NCBI GenBank assembly: GCA_021325145.1
Contig: JAJPHR010000064.1
Coordinates: 62,001 to 126,000 of the forward strand
Length of the DNA stretch: 64,000 nt
Direction: 5' to 3'
DNA from: Verrucomicrobiota bacterium
GTDB lineage: Bacteria > Verrucomicrobiota > Verrucomicrobiia > Limisphaerales > Pedosphaeraceae
Of the stretch, positions 8,790 to 18,011 are shown piece by piece. The notes under the pieces are model-generated. The model ran no database searches, was not told the origin of the DNA, and saw only the letters and a list, made by a program, of their open reading frames with translations. The translations under genes and the position numbers were made by a program. Numbering within the stretch: the first letter of the stretch is position 1; each line of letters opens with the position of its first letter.

Positions 8790-10490
8790 TTAAACCACTC
8801 CACTCCCCTGCGCATCCTTTTTGAGCGGACGCACTGGGCCGAGCTTGATGACGTTTTCGGGATCGAAATCGGTCAACTTGAGCCAGTCTTCCGTCACGTC
8901 GGTCGGCGGGAACAGGTCGTTTTCTTCGTATTCCCGCTGCAAAGCCCGCAGCAAGTCCTCGCGCGTCAGGAACGTTTCCTGGCCGGTGTCGATTGAACGC
9001 CGGATGGCAAAGCTCTTGGCCCGCTCCACCACAGCCGAAATGATCGCCCCGCTCGCCAGGTCGCCCCGATAAAGGAAGTCTTTCTTCCCGCTGCGGAACA
9101 CGATTTCGAGAAACTGGTTCGATGGCGAATGCGCAAAGTGCGCTTCGGTTACCACCCGGGCCAGGTCCGCCCTCGGTTCGGCCAGTGGCAGCGTTTCCCG
9201 CAGGTAGATCTCGTAGATGGCTTGCGCTCCGGCCTGGTCGGGCCGATTGACCTTGATTTTCCGGTCGATTCGTCCCGGACGCAAAATCGCCGGATCGATG
9301 AGATCCGCGCGGTTCGAAGCCAGGATCACCACCACGTTTTGCAGCGGCTCCAAGCCGTCCATTTCCGTGCAGAACATCGGCACCAGCGTGCTGAGAATGC
9401 TGTGATAACGGCCCGCGCGCCGCGTGCCGAGGATCGATTCCGCCTCGTCGATGAACAGGAACGCCAGCGCTCCGTCCTTCGCGCGCTCGCGGCATTGGAT
9501 GAACAGGTCGCGCACCTGCCGCTCGGATTCGCCCACCCACATGTTCAGAATCTCGGGGCCTTTGACGTGCAGGAAGAATTCCGGATGGTCCACCCCGGTT
9601 TGCGCCTTGAGTTGCTGGCGCAAATTGAAAGCCGTGGCCTTCCCGAGCAGCGTCTTGCCGCAACCCGGCGGTCCGTGCAGCAAAAAGCCCTTGGGCACCG
9701 TGTGCTCGAAGCGTTTGAACAATTCCCGATGCAGGAAGGGCAGTTCAATCGTATCGCGGATGGCCTGGACCGCCTCCGCCTGGCCGCCGATGGCCGACCA
9801 GGGAATTTCGGTGACGGTTTCCAGCGACCGCTCGATGCGCCGGCCCATGCCGATGACTTCCAACGCCACGCGCTGGTTGACATCCAGCCGCACTTCCATG
9901 CCCGGCTTGAGTTTTTCCTTGATCAACAGCGCTGAGCGCAGCAGGACGAGCGAATTAAAGCCGGCCTCCTGGCCGATGCGCAAACGCCCGTCCGAAAGCA
10001 GTTCGTCAATGCGAACGATGGGTCCGTTTTTGTCGAAGCCCAGGCCCTGCACCACGGCGAAGGCCTCGTTGCAAAGCACACGCTGGCCCATTTGCAGGCT
10101 GTTCAACGGTATTTTGGGATCGACCCGGCAGACATAGTCTGTGCCGCCGACGCATACGTGGGCCTTGTCGTTTTCGACTGGCATCAGGAACGTGCCGACG
10201 CGAAACGCGGGCGAGCGGAGTTTCTCGACGATTTCATCGAGTTTCTCGATGGCTTCGCGTGCCTGGTCATTCTGCTCTTCGATGGCCGATATCCGGTCGC
10301 GAAGGTAAACCAGGTCCATTAAAGACGAGTGGCGCGGGGGCAGTTTCCCCGTGATTAGATCGACGAGCTGGAGCGCGGATAGCGATTCCAATTCTTCGTG
10401 TGAGAGCATGTCGCCCAGTGGTGATGGCCCCTCCGTTGGTGGATTCTCAGCCTTGGGCGCTGGCGTCGGTTTTTTCTTCGATTCACCCAT
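8790..10490 (-). CDS. ARC/Mpa-like AAA ATPase (proteasome-activator family)
   Basis: Ring-forming AAA ATPase of the actinobacterial Mpa/ARC lineage (566 aa). An N-terminal coiled coil (about residues 57-95, YLRDRISAIEEQNDQAREA) is followed by OB-like domains and an AAA module with Walker A GPPGCGKT (near 270), Walker B FLFIDEAES (near 345) and arginine-finger region RPGRIDRKI. The C-terminus ends in GSGVV and lacks the GQYL-type proteasome docking tail of Mpa. No pup/UBact, dop, pafA or prcBA genes lie nearby. The ATG at 10490 has AAGG 7 bases upstream. Substrate and protease partner are unknown; an unfoldase or remodeller role is inferred. Confidence 0.8.
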   Translation of the reverse strand: MGESKKKPTPAPKAENPPTEGPSPLGDMLSHEELESLSALQLVDLITGKLPPRHSSLMDLVYLRDRISAIEEQNDQAREAIEKLDEIVEKLRSPAFRVGTFLMPVENDKAHVCVGGTDYVCRVDPKIPLNSLQMGQRVLCNEAFAVVQGLGFDKNGPIVRIDELLSDGRLRIGQEAGFNSLVLLRSALLIKEKLKPGMEVRLDVNQRVALEVIGMGRRIERSLETVTEIPWSAIGGQAEAVQAIRDTIELPFLHRELFKRFEHTVPKGFLLHGPPGCGKTLLGKATAFNLRQQLKAQTGVDHPEFFLHVKGPEILNMWVGESERQVRDLFIQCRERAKDGALAFLFIDEAESILGTRRAGRYHSILSTLVPMFCTEMDGLEPLQNVVVILASNRADLIDPAILRPGRIDRKIKVNRPDQAGAQAIYEIYLRETLPLAEPRADLARVVTEAHFAHSPSNQFLEIVFRSGKKDFLYRGDLASGAIISAVVERAKSFAIRRSIDTGQETFLTREDLLRALQREYEENDLFPPTDVTEDWLKLTDFDPENVIKLGPVRPLKKDAQGSGVV

Positions 10491-10696
10491 GCCAAACCTT
10501 AGCGCGGTTCCGCGCATTTGCAAATGGAACCCACGTTTTTTCCGAGGAAGACCGTAGAAATCAGTTTTGCTTACCCCACACGCATCGGCAATAAGCATGT
10601 CACTTCTGTTAATACCTCATATCGATGGAAGCGGGATGCACGCCCCCGCCGCCTGAAGGCGGGACTCCATACGCTTGCGTCCTGCGCCTGCCGCCG

Positions 10697-11473
10697 TTAA
10701 TCACCTCTCAGCGCGATCCGCTCGACGATTCGCGCGGCAGCCACAAATCCAAACGCGCCCGTGACAAAGCTGGCGGTGCCGTAGCCGCTGTTGCAGTTCA
10801 ATCGCAGTTCCGCGCCCGTTTCGCATTCCGTGGCGACGGTTTCGTCGCGAGCGGGATAAATCGGCGGTTCCGTCGAGAAGACACATTCGACTCCCAAGGG
10901 TTTTTCGCCACGGGGAAAGCCATGACGCACGCGGAGTTTGGTCCGCGTCTCGCGCAGCAGGCGATCGTGCGTTGACTCGGCCAGGTCCGCCACGCGGATT
11001 CGGGTGGGGTCACGGCGTCCACCCGCCGCGCCCGTCGTCAGGATTGGAATGCCCAGGTCGCGGCACGAGGCAATCAGCAGACATTTTTTGGACGAGCTGT
11101 CGATGGCATCGAGCAAGTAATTGAAACGAGGAGCCAAAAGTTCCCGGGCGCTGGCCTGGGTGAAAAAAGCGGCGACCGGATGAACGGCGCACGAGGGGTT
11201 GATGGCGCGGACGCGGGCCGCCATGACCTCGACTTTGGGCCGGCCGATTTCGCCGTCCAGCGCGTGTAATTGGCGGTTCACATTACTGACGCAGACGTCA
11301 TCCAGGTCCACCAGTGTCAGTTCGCCAACGCCCGAGCGCGCGAGAGCTTCGACCGCCCAGGAACCCACGCCACCGATGCCCACCACGCACACATGCGCCT
11401 GGCGCAACCGCACCAGGCCCTCGGCGGCGAAGAGCCGGGCGATCCCGCCAAACCGCTCGTCAAAATCGCTCAC
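10697..11473 (-). CDS. tcdA: tRNA threonylcarbamoyladenosine dehydratase
   Basis: E1-like enzyme that cyclises t6A37 to ct6A in ANN-decoding tRNAs with ATP (258 aa, family-typical). The ThiF-type nucleotide-binding fold is clear: GIGGVGSWAVEALARSG from residue 32, then DLDDVCVSNVNRQ at 56-68. The later RIRVADLAESTHDRLLR and VFSTEPP stretches are characteristic of TcdA (CsdL/YgdL) as opposed to MoeB or ThiF. No MoaD/ThiS-like partner is nearby. It lies upstream of the ARC-like gene on the same strand with about 200 bases between, so co-transcription is uncertain. Confidence 0.9.
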   Translation of the reverse strand: MSDFDERFGGIARLFAAEGLVRLRQAHVCVVGIGGVGSWAVEALARSGVGELTLVDLDDVCVSNVNRQLHALDGEIGRPKVEVMAARVRAINPSCAVHPVAAFFTQASARELLAPRFNYLLDAIDSSSKKCLLIASCRDLGIPILTTGAAGGRRDPTRIRVADLAESTHDRLLRETRTKLRVRHGFPRGEKPLGVECVFSTEPPIYPARDETVATECETGAELRLNCNSGYGTASFVTGAFGFVAAARIVERIALRGD

Positions 11474-11588
11474 CGGGGAAATTTACAAACAGAGATGGAA
11501 GGATGAAAGTTTGAAAACTGCCGGTGCGGGCAGTTCTGCTGCCGACGTTCTGCGCCGGCAATGATGCAGCTTCAGGCAGGGGCCCGGC

Positions 11589-12167
11589 TTACTTCTGATA
11601 AACACTGACGCGCGCGGGGGGGAGGTTCAGCCAGACCCAATGCGACGCTACCCGCCGAAAGTGGTCGTCCAGTTTGGATCGCTGATTCATCAAATGGTAG
11701 CAATACTGGATGAGCTTGCCGCCCTCGGGCAGGAGGGCCTGGATTTTTTTTGCGAAATCATCAGCGATGGCGGGCCCGAAATTGAGGAGTGGCAGGCTGG
11801 AAACGACGGTGCCGATGCGGCTGCCCGGCTGGACGTGGTGCTTGAGCATCGCGTCCAGTTGGAAGGCATCGCCGGTGATGATATTGGCCTTGGGAAAGCG
11901 GGTGCGGAGCAGGTCGGCCATTTTTGGCGACTGTTCGATGGCAATGAGGCGGTCCTGGCGCAAGCCGCGTTCGAGCAGGGCCTCGGTCACCGCGCCGGTG
12001 CCGGGTCCCAATTCGAGCGTGTAGCTGCTGCCGTCAAGCGGAAGCCAGCGGGCCATGGCCTTGGCGAGGTTCTGGGAACTCGGAAGAATGGCGCCGACCT
12101 GACGGGGACAACTGACCAGCTCCTGAAGGAACAGGGTGGTCGCGCTGAGCTTGGCGAACAGTTGCAT
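11589..12167 (-). CDS. SAM-dependent methyltransferase, phospholipid N-methyltransferase-like
   Basis: Class I methyltransferase (192 aa) resembling PmtA-type phospholipid N-methyltransferases, which convert phosphatidylethanolamine to phosphatidylcholine. The N-terminal helix FLQELVSCPRQVGAILPSS matches the membrane-binding start of that family. The SAM-binding motif I is ELGPGTGAVTEALL (52-65), followed by IAIEQSPKM and a GDAF motif. A KsgA-like rRNA dimethylase is less likely because of the length and the N-terminal signature. It appears monocistronic, and a phospholipid substrate is inferred from similarity only. Confidence 0.75.
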   Translation of the reverse strand: MQLFAKLSATTLFLQELVSCPRQVGAILPSSQNLAKAMARWLPLDGSSYTLELGPGTGAVTEALLERGLRQDRLIAIEQSPKMADLLRTRFPKANIITGDAFQLDAMLKHHVQPGSRIGTVVSSLPLLNFGPAIADDFAKKIQALLPEGGKLIQYCYHLMNQRSKLDDHFRRVASHWVWLNLPPARVSVYQK

Positions 12168-12579
12168 AATATATTAATAGCTGGTTTTCGGCCCGGTTCA
12201 CTCCCGGATGGCGCATTCGACTCCGTATAGCATCGGTCCGTTCGATCTCCGAGCTAAAGCAGTAAGTCCATGATGCGAGACTATAAATAGCTCATGCCGG
12301 GTGACTCGGCGAGAGAAAAGTTTTGGCAGATGGAATGCCTGGGCGCAGCTTCCAAATAACACGCACGCACGCGATGCGGGGACAAAGGCTTGCCGAATTG
12401 CTGGCACCAAAAACCGGCCGATCGAGGAGTGCACCCGTCTCGGGCGCAGCCAGCCACTGCCACCAAACAGGCCGAAGCTTCCGGAGCCGCTGGGTGACCG
12501 GGCGTTGCTGCGCCCGGGAATCGAGGACGAGGACGATTAACTGCGTCTCTCCGTTCTTTACTGAGTAATTGGCGGCGAG
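12168..12579. other. Gene-free interval with one interspersed repeat
   Basis: About 410 bases between the methyltransferase and GT2 genes. Open frames here have no recognisable product. The only structure I see is near the right side: a CCGGGCGTTGCTGCGCCCGG palindrome (about 12498-12517) directly followed by a GAGGACGA repeat (12520-12540). Confidence 0.5.
12520..12540 (+). repeat. GAGGACGA interspersed repeat, copy 1
   Basis: ATCGAGGACGAGGACGATTA. The same core recurs at 24909-24945, 35714-35750 (other strand) and 61901-61940, always outside or at the edge of genes. This makes it a dispersed repeat, not an isolated microsatellite. Confidence 0.7.
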
Positions 12580-13374
12580 CTACCGAACCGTGTCGTAATT
12601 CTTGCCACGGAGATCGGTAAAAAAGGACTGGCACCAGAGCTTGAACCAAAGATAGACGGTGCTGCCGGTGCCGGCGCGCTGGTAACGCCGCATGGAGGTG
12701 GTGGCGGCGGTTTGGCCCAGGTAACGATACCGGCCGAATCGTTTCAACCGCCGGATCAGGTCGCTGTTCTCGCGGACCTGGAGCGCCTCATCGAAGCCGT
12801 GCGTGGCCAGGAAATTCTTTTTCCAGCACACGATGACGCCGGAACTGCCTGAATGAATGGACCAGCGATGCAGGAAGTTTTTTACCCAGTAGATCGCGCG
12901 ATGTGCCAGGCGATCGGTGTCGGGACAGCCTTTGATCGTGCCGACGCTGCAAGGACGCGTGAATTTGTGGGCGATGGTTTCCAAGGCGCCCGGATCCAGC
13001 AGCGTGTCCGCATCCAGGAAGACCAGCAGATCGCCCCGCGCCAGTTTCGCTCCGAGGTTGCGCGCCACGCCCAGCCCTTTGTTCGAAAGCACCACGAGCC
13101 GGTTACAATTGTCCACGGCGACGGCCGTGGTGCGATCCGTGCAACCGTTCGCGACCACGATAACCTCAAAGTAAGGATAGTTCTGGCGGTTGACCGCGTC
13201 GAGCGTCAACCCCAGGTAATCCTCCTCGTTGTGGGCGGGGATGATGACGGAAATCATGCAGGCCCAACCCGGCTTGGAGGACTTGCGGCGGTGTCCGCTT
13301 TTTTTGGTGAGCGGTTTGAGGTCGATTAACGCCTGCAAAGCGTCCCGATTGAATAATCCTTTCTTCCCAGCCAT
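12580..13374 (-). CDS. Family 2 glycosyltransferase
   Basis: GT-A fold glycosyltransferase (264 aa from this start). It shows VIIPAHNEEDYLG (43-55), the nucleotide-binding VANGCTDRT, and the metal-binding FLDADTLLD with D121 and D123. The domain begins at residue 41. The first 40 residues are basic and could in part be an upstream extension; alternative starts lie at 13461 and 13257. No membrane segments are obvious, so it is likely cytoplasmic or peripheral. Acceptor and donor are not predictable; surface polysaccharide or glycolipid synthesis is the usual role. Confidence 0.8.
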   Translation of the reverse strand: MAGKKGLFNRDALQALIDLKPLTKKSGHRRKSSKPGWACMISVIIPAHNEEDYLGLTLDAVNRQNYPYFEVIVVANGCTDRTTAVAVDNCNRLVVLSNKGLGVARNLGAKLARGDLLVFLDADTLLDPGALETIAHKFTRPCSVGTIKGCPDTDRLAHRAIYWVKNFLHRWSIHSGSSGVIVCWKKNFLATHGFDEALQVRENSDLIRRLKRFGRYRYLGQTAATTSMRRYQRAGTGSTVYLWFKLWCQSFFTDLRGKNYDTVR

Positions 13375-13493
13375 ACCCAGAGAAATAAGGCTTCGAACCA
13401 GAAAGTTTTCAATAGGGGGATACCCCCAAAGGAAAAGCCTTGGGTGGATTTTTTCCGGCAAAGCAGGCGGGAACCCCCCGACGCTGATTCGGC

Positions 13494-14186
13494 TCAGCGG
13501 TTCACGGTGGCTGGCGCGCCTGGCTTCGGCGCGGGCGCGGGTGTGGCGGCGGTAACAGCGGGGGCCGGCGCATCCGCTTCGCCGACAAATTTTTGCAAAA
13601 TGCCAAGGTAACCATCCAGGAGCTCGGCCGTGGCGGCATCGCCCGCGAGGTCCTTTTTGGTGGCCTGGATGTCTTGAATCGCTTTGCGGGCCTGGACGCG
13701 AATGTCCTCGACGCTCAACGAACCGGACATCAATCCGCCGACCATGTTGTTGAACATGCGGGTGGCTTCGGGGCTGGATTGTCCCAGGACCTGCTGCTGG
13801 ATCTGGTTCATCATGTTGGGATCAACTCCTTGCAAACGCATTTGCTGGACGACTGCGTCCGTGGCGATCGAGTTGGTGCCGGCTGGGGCATTGGTTGCGT
13901 CGGGAGTGGCGGGTGGGACGGCCGGGAGTTTGGCGACCGCTTTGGGCACGGACTCGCGCAAGGTGATCTTGGCGATTTTATCGCGAGGGATTTTGACGAG
14001 GCCCTGAATGTCGCTTTGAAATTCGAGGTTTGTGCGCGTCAGCGCGATAACGGTGCCTGAATAATGGTCGCCGTTCACAAGTTCCAACAGGTCCGCCCGG
14101 GACGCGCGGACACCAAGCAGCAGCATCGCCACAGTGAGGGCAGGAAGAGCAAACCGAATCCGGCAAAGTTGTTTGAGGGTGGTCAT
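13494..14186 (-). CDS. Exported protein of unknown function
   Basis: A 230-residue protein with a cleavable signal peptide (cleavage probable after RASRA, near residue 31). The mature part begins DLLELVNGDHYSGTV and contains a short segment (LVKIPRDKIAKITL) of a type seen in small periplasmic proteins with an SH3- or Sm-like strand order. Next come an Ala/Pro/Thr-rich linker, a Gln/Met-rich helical region, and an Ala/Pro-rich C-terminal tail (ATPAPAPKPGAP). I do not recognise a characterised family. It lies upstream of the GT2 gene on the same strand, about 120 bases apart. Confidence 0.65.
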   Translation of the reverse strand: MTTLKQLCRIRFALPALTVAMLLLGVRASRADLLELVNGDHYSGTVIALTRTNLEFQSDIQGLVKIPRDKIAKITLRESVPKAVAKLPAVPPATPDATNAPAGTNSIATDAVVQQMRLQGVDPNMMNQIQQQVLGQSSPEATRMFNNMVGGLMSGSLSVEDIRVQARKAIQDIQATKKDLAGDAATAELLDGYLGILQKFVGEADAPAPAVTAATPAPAPKPGAPATVNR

Positions 14187-14314
14187 AAATACTCCGAGTC
14201 GAATTGTCAGAACACAAACTATAACTGTCGTAATTTCCAGACTACCATCGCAGAAAAATTGAGGGAAAGCAACCTATTACGCTGCCGTTCCACCAAGCCA
14301 TGAATCCGATGGCG

Positions 14315-15055
14315 TTACTGCCCTTCGGGGTCCACCAGTTTGTCACCCTCCATTTGGTAGATGCCGACCAGGTAACCGTTTTCGCGTGTTGCGCCCACAT
14401 GAAGCGTGCCTTCGACGCTGACGGGTTGGTCCATGATGGGTTTCACACCTTTGCCAGCCGCCTTGACACTGACCCATTCGGTAATCTTCGGCACATTGCC
14501 GAAGCAACACATCGACTGATCTTTCATGATCAGGAACTCCGTCACGGCGCCCGCCTCCACCTTGAGCGGAAGCATGAAACCTTTGATGGAAACTTTTTTT
14601 GCGTTGAACGCTTTCACGCGATCGGGGATTTGCTCGTCCGCCTTGTCCGGCCCGGCGATTTGGTTCGTGGCTGGTCCGTCGGGCACCTCGAAATTGTAAG
14701 AGGCAAGCTTGTCAAATCCGACCGGGGGATAGGCGTCACCTGGTTCGGTTGATTCGCTTGCTCTTGATTTGGGATCTGCTGCTGCGGTTAATGCGGGAGC
14801 AACTTGGGCATCGCGAGCGGATTCGAAACCGGCCACGGCGGGAGCAGGCACGGCCGCTTGCGCATCAATGGCACGATTGGTGGCTGCGCTTTCCGCTGGC
14901 GGCGACGGCTTGCGAACATCGATGAGTTCGCCACGGATTTTCACCGGGGATTGGTTCGAAGCCGACTGCGATTGCGACGGTCCACATCCCGTGAGTGTCC
15001 AGGCCATTGACCCGGACCAAACCATCAGCGCGAGGTGACGCAGCGTGAATCGCAT
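14315..15055 (-). CDS. DUF3299-containing lipoprotein
   Basis: A 246-residue lipoprotein: signal peptide ending LTGC, with the lipidated cysteine at residue 24. A Ser/Pro/Ala-rich linker of about 100 residues follows, then a C-terminal DUF3299 domain with the motifs GFMLPLKVEAGAVTEFLI and CCFGNVPKITEWV. This domain occurs in periplasmic proteins of many Gram-negatives and is often linked to metal or copper handling or ABC export systems, but has no proven activity. It lies 129 bases upstream of the preceding exported-protein gene on the same strand and may share its transcript. Confidence 0.8.
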   Translation of the reverse strand: MRFTLRHLALMVWSGSMAWTLTGCGPSQSQSASNQSPVKIRGELIDVRKPSPPAESAATNRAIDAQAAVPAPAVAGFESARDAQVAPALTAAADPKSRASESTEPGDAYPPVGFDKLASYNFEVPDGPATNQIAGPDKADEQIPDRVKAFNAKKVSIKGFMLPLKVEAGAVTEFLIMKDQSMCCFGNVPKITEWVSVKAAGKGVKPIMDQPVSVEGTLHVGATRENGYLVGIYQMEGDKLVDPEGQ

Positions 15056-15291
15056 ATCTCTTCGTGTCCGAATTTATAATGCGAATTTGGACTGTGTGCA
15101 ATCACGCTGTGGCACGCTTTGAGGTCGCGTTGCGCCGATCGTGTTCGAATTTGCGGGTAAATACCCCATTGAGCGGCGCGGCGTTATGGAGTCAATTAAG
15201 TCCGGGTGTTACGCCGTTCGGCCTGGCTCCCGGGAAACCATCGTTGCAGTCAAGATGAAGACGGACCAAAAAAAGAAAATATCTGTTTCCT

Positions 15292-16764
15292 ATGTCCCGC
15301 GCACCTTATCCCTCTGAACTAATTTCCTGCGAACGCCAGCCGACTACTGAACCATTTTCCATTTTCAATTCTGATGCCAAACATTCCAGGACCACCAGCA
15401 AACGACGCCGAAAAGGAAAACCACGCCGAACCGGCCGGGCTTCCTTTCCGCCGGACGATTATCCAATCATCGTCCATTCGCACCTCTGTTGGGATTGGGT
15501 CTGGCAACGGCCGCAGCAATTCCTCTCCCGGCTGAGCCGTCGGCATCCCATCTTTTTTGTCGAGACCCTCGGCCCGGATCCGAGCCTGGCCGCACCGTCG
15601 GCGCGCTTCGAACCGACGCCTGATTATCCAAACGTGACCCGGCTGCGCCTGCAATTCCCGGCCTGGCGCTGGGGCCACCCCGATTATGTGGACCGAATGC
15701 GGCGGCGGTTGGTGCAGGAAGCGTTGCTCGGGCCGCTCGCGGGGCAATTCGAAGATGCGGTCCAATGGTTTTACGATCCGATGGCGGTCAGGGCATTCGC
15801 CGGGCATCTCGGCGAGATCGCCACGGTGTACGATTGCATGGATGAACATGCGCAATTTCGCGAGGCGCACCCGGAATGCGCGCAACGCGAAGCGGAACTG
15901 CTGGCCCGCGCGGACGTGGTATTCGCTGGCGGCCGAAAATTGTACGAAGCCAAGCGGCAGCACAATCCCAACTGCCACTTTTACGGCTGCGGGGTGGATG
16001 TGGAACATTTTGGACGCGCCCTGGACGCGGCCACGTTGGTGCCGCCCGAACCCAAAGGGTTCGGAAAGCACGTTCTGGGTTACTTCGGCGTCGTCGATGA
16101 GCGGATCGATTATGACCTGCTTGCGAAGCTCGCGGAAGCCTGCCCGGACTGGTCGATTGCGGTCATCGGGCCGGTCTTGAAGGTGGATGAACGCGCCTTG
16201 CCGCGGCGGGCAAACCTGCATTGGCTCGGAAAGCGCCCCTATACCGACCTGCCCGCTTATGCCAAGGCCTTCGATGTCTGCCTGATGCCCTTTGCCCGCA
16301 ATGAGGCGACGGAGTACATCAATCCCACCAAGGCGCTCGAATACATGGCGACCGGCCGGAATATTGTGAGCACGGCGGTTTCGGACGTGGTGCATAATTT
16401 TGGATCGGTGGTCAAAATTGCCAACACACGCGACGAGTTCATTGAATTGTGCCGACAGGCCGTGGCTGAGCCGGACAAAACGGCGATCAAGCTGGGACTG
16501 CGAATGGCAAATGAGAACACGTGGGATCTGATTGTCGAAAGGCTGGAGCGCCATGTGCGCGAAGCATTGGAGAAAAAATTCCAAATACCAAACGCCAGAC
16601 GCCAGAAGAGCGCCAAGGCTCAAGGCCTAACGCAGGTATTTGGCGGGGTTGAGGTCGCGCAGTCATTTCGCGCGCGCAAGAACGGAGCGGCGAATGGAAA
16701 AGGAAGAATCAGCCGCCGGTCTGATTCGCGATTGACGGCGATAATCGCGGGAGGGAAGCGGTAA
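15292..16764 (+). CDS. GT4-like glycosyltransferase paired with UDP-galactopyranose mutase
   Basis: GT-B fold glycosyltransferase (490 aa). The N-terminal domain begins near residue 60 with IVHSHLCWDWVWQRPQQFL, typical of enzymes encoded beside glf. The C-terminal domain has GYFGVVDERIDYDLL and NPTKALEYMATGRNIVST. The first 55 residues are basic and low-complexity, so the true start may be further in. The last 60 or so residues (from QIPNARRQKSAK) are encoded by an interspersed-repeat tract and are probably an acquired tail. The stop overlaps the glf start (TAATG), implying translational coupling. Predicted to transfer galactofuranose or a sugar next to it on a surface glycan. Confidence 0.8.
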   Translation: MSRAPYPSELISCERQPTTEPFSIFNSDAKHSRTTSKRRRKGKPRRTGRASFPPDDYPIIVHSHLCWDWVWQRPQQFLSRLSRRHPIFFVETLGPDPSLAAPSARFEPTPDYPNVTRLRLQFPAWRWGHPDYVDRMRRRLVQEALLGPLAGQFEDAVQWFYDPMAVRAFAGHLGEIATVYDCMDEHAQFREAHPECAQREAELLARADVVFAGGRKLYEAKRQHNPNCHFYGCGVDVEHFGRALDAATLVPPEPKGFGKHVLGYFGVVDERIDYDLLAKLAEACPDWSIAVIGPVLKVDERALPRRANLHWLGKRPYTDLPAYAKAFDVCLMPFARNEATEYINPTKALEYMATGRNIVSTAVSDVVHNFGSVVKIANTRDEFIELCRQAVAEPDKTAIKLGLRMANENTWDLIVERLERHVREALEKKFQIPNARRQKSAKAQGLTQVFGGVEVAQSFRARKNGAANGKGRISRRSDSRLTAIIAGGKR

Positions 16765-18011
16765 TGGTTTCACCGCGAACGAATCGGATGGAAGCGTTTG
16801 ACTATTTGATCGTCGGCGCCGGGTTTGCCGGCAGCATTCTTGCCGAACGGCTGGCGCGCGGGAGCGGCAAGCGCGTTTTGTTGGTGGACCGGCGCGCGCA
16901 CGTGGGAGGCAACGCCTACGACCACTATGACGATGCCGGCATTCTCGTCCACAAGTACGGGCCGCACATCTTTCACACCAACAGCCAGGAAGTGTTCGAT
17001 TATCTTTCGCGCTTCACGCCCTGGCGGCAGTACCAGCATCGCGTTCTGGCGTGTGTGGACGGACAGTTGGTCCCCATACCGATCAATCTGGACACGATCA
17101 ACCAGCTTTACGGTCTCAACCTGACCTCGCTGGAAATGGACAGTTTCCTGGCGGCCCGCGCGGAAAAGCGGGAGGTCATCCGCACTTCGGAGGACGTGGT
17201 GGTGAGCAAGGTGGGGCGCGAGTTATACGAAAAATTTTTCCGCGGCTATACCCGCAAACAATGGGGGCTGGACCCGTCGGAACTCGATGCGCAAGTGACC
17301 GCGCGCGTGCCGACGCGAACGAACCGGGATGCGCGCTACTTCACCGACACCTTCCAGGCCATGCCCAGTCGCGGGTTCACCCGCATGTTCCAGAACATGC
17401 TGGACCATCCGAACATCAGTGTGCTGTTAAACACGGATTACCGCGAGATTAAGAACCTGGTTCCCCATCGCGAGCTGATCTACACCGGGCCGATCGATGA
17501 ATATTTCGATTTCGAGTTTGGCAAGCTTCCCTATCGCTGCCTCGAGTTCAAACACGAAACGCACAACCGGGAATTCCTCCAGCCGGTGGCGGTCATCAAT
17601 TATCCGAACGACTACGCCTTCACGCGGGTGACCGAGTTTAAGCATCTGACCGGGCAGGAGCATCCCAAGACGAGCATCGTGTATGAATTTTCCCGGGCGG
17701 AAGGGGATCCGTATTATCCCATTCCCCGCGCGGAGAATTCCGAGTTGTACCGAAAATATCAGGCGCTTGCCGATGCCACGGAAGGAGTCCACTTTGTGGG
17801 CCGGCTGGCCACCTACCGTTATTACAACATGGACCAGGTGGCCGCCCAGGCCCTGACGGTGTTTGCCCAAATGGCGGGGCTAAGCCGCGCCGAGGCCATC
17901 GAATTGGAATACGAACCGAAATTGACGGCCGTGACGTTCCCCCTCAATGGGAACGGGTCGCACGCCGTCCCCTTGCGGAAGCGACGCCGAGCCGTTGCAA
18001 CTGCCTCTTGA
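16764..18011 (+). CDS. glf: UDP-galactopyranose mutase
   Basis: Flavoenzyme that interconverts UDP-galactopyranose and UDP-galactofuranose (415 aa). The dinucleotide-binding motif GAGFAGSILAERL starts at residue 18, followed by VGGNAYDHYD and the active-site segment KYGPHIFHTN. Downstream are FRGYTRKQWGLDPSEL, a region with substrate-binding Arg and Tyr in the family, and the late FAD contact GRLATYRYYNMDQ. Translation could also begin at the methionine at residue 9. It is coupled to the upstream glycosyltransferase by a one-base overlap. Galactofuranose is absent from animals and used in bacterial O-antigens and capsules. Confidence 0.95.
   Translation: MVSPRTNRMEAFDYLIVGAGFAGSILAERLARGSGKRVLLVDRRAHVGGNAYDHYDDAGILVHKYGPHIFHTNSQEVFDYLSRFTPWRQYQHRVLACVDGQLVPIPINLDTINQLYGLNLTSLEMDSFLAARAEKREVIRTSEDVVVSKVGRELYEKFFRGYTRKQWGLDPSELDAQVTARVPTRTNRDARYFTDTFQAMPSRGFTRMFQNMLDHPNISVLLNTDYREIKNLVPHRELIYTGPIDEYFDFEFGKLPYRCLEFKHETHNREFLQPVAVINYPNDYAFTRVTEFKHLTGQEHPKTSIVYEFSRAEGDPYYPIPRAENSELYRKYQALADATEGVHFVGRLATYRYYNMDQVAAQALTVFAQMAGLSRAEAIELEYEPKLTAVTFPLNGNGSHAVPLRKRRRAVATAS

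Noticed and set aside
8700..11600. Pup/UBact or proteasome subunit gene near the ARC-like ATPase
   Set aside because: No small frame ending in GGQ or GGE and no NTN-hydrolase-like protein is visible on either strand; the neighbours are polX and tcdA.
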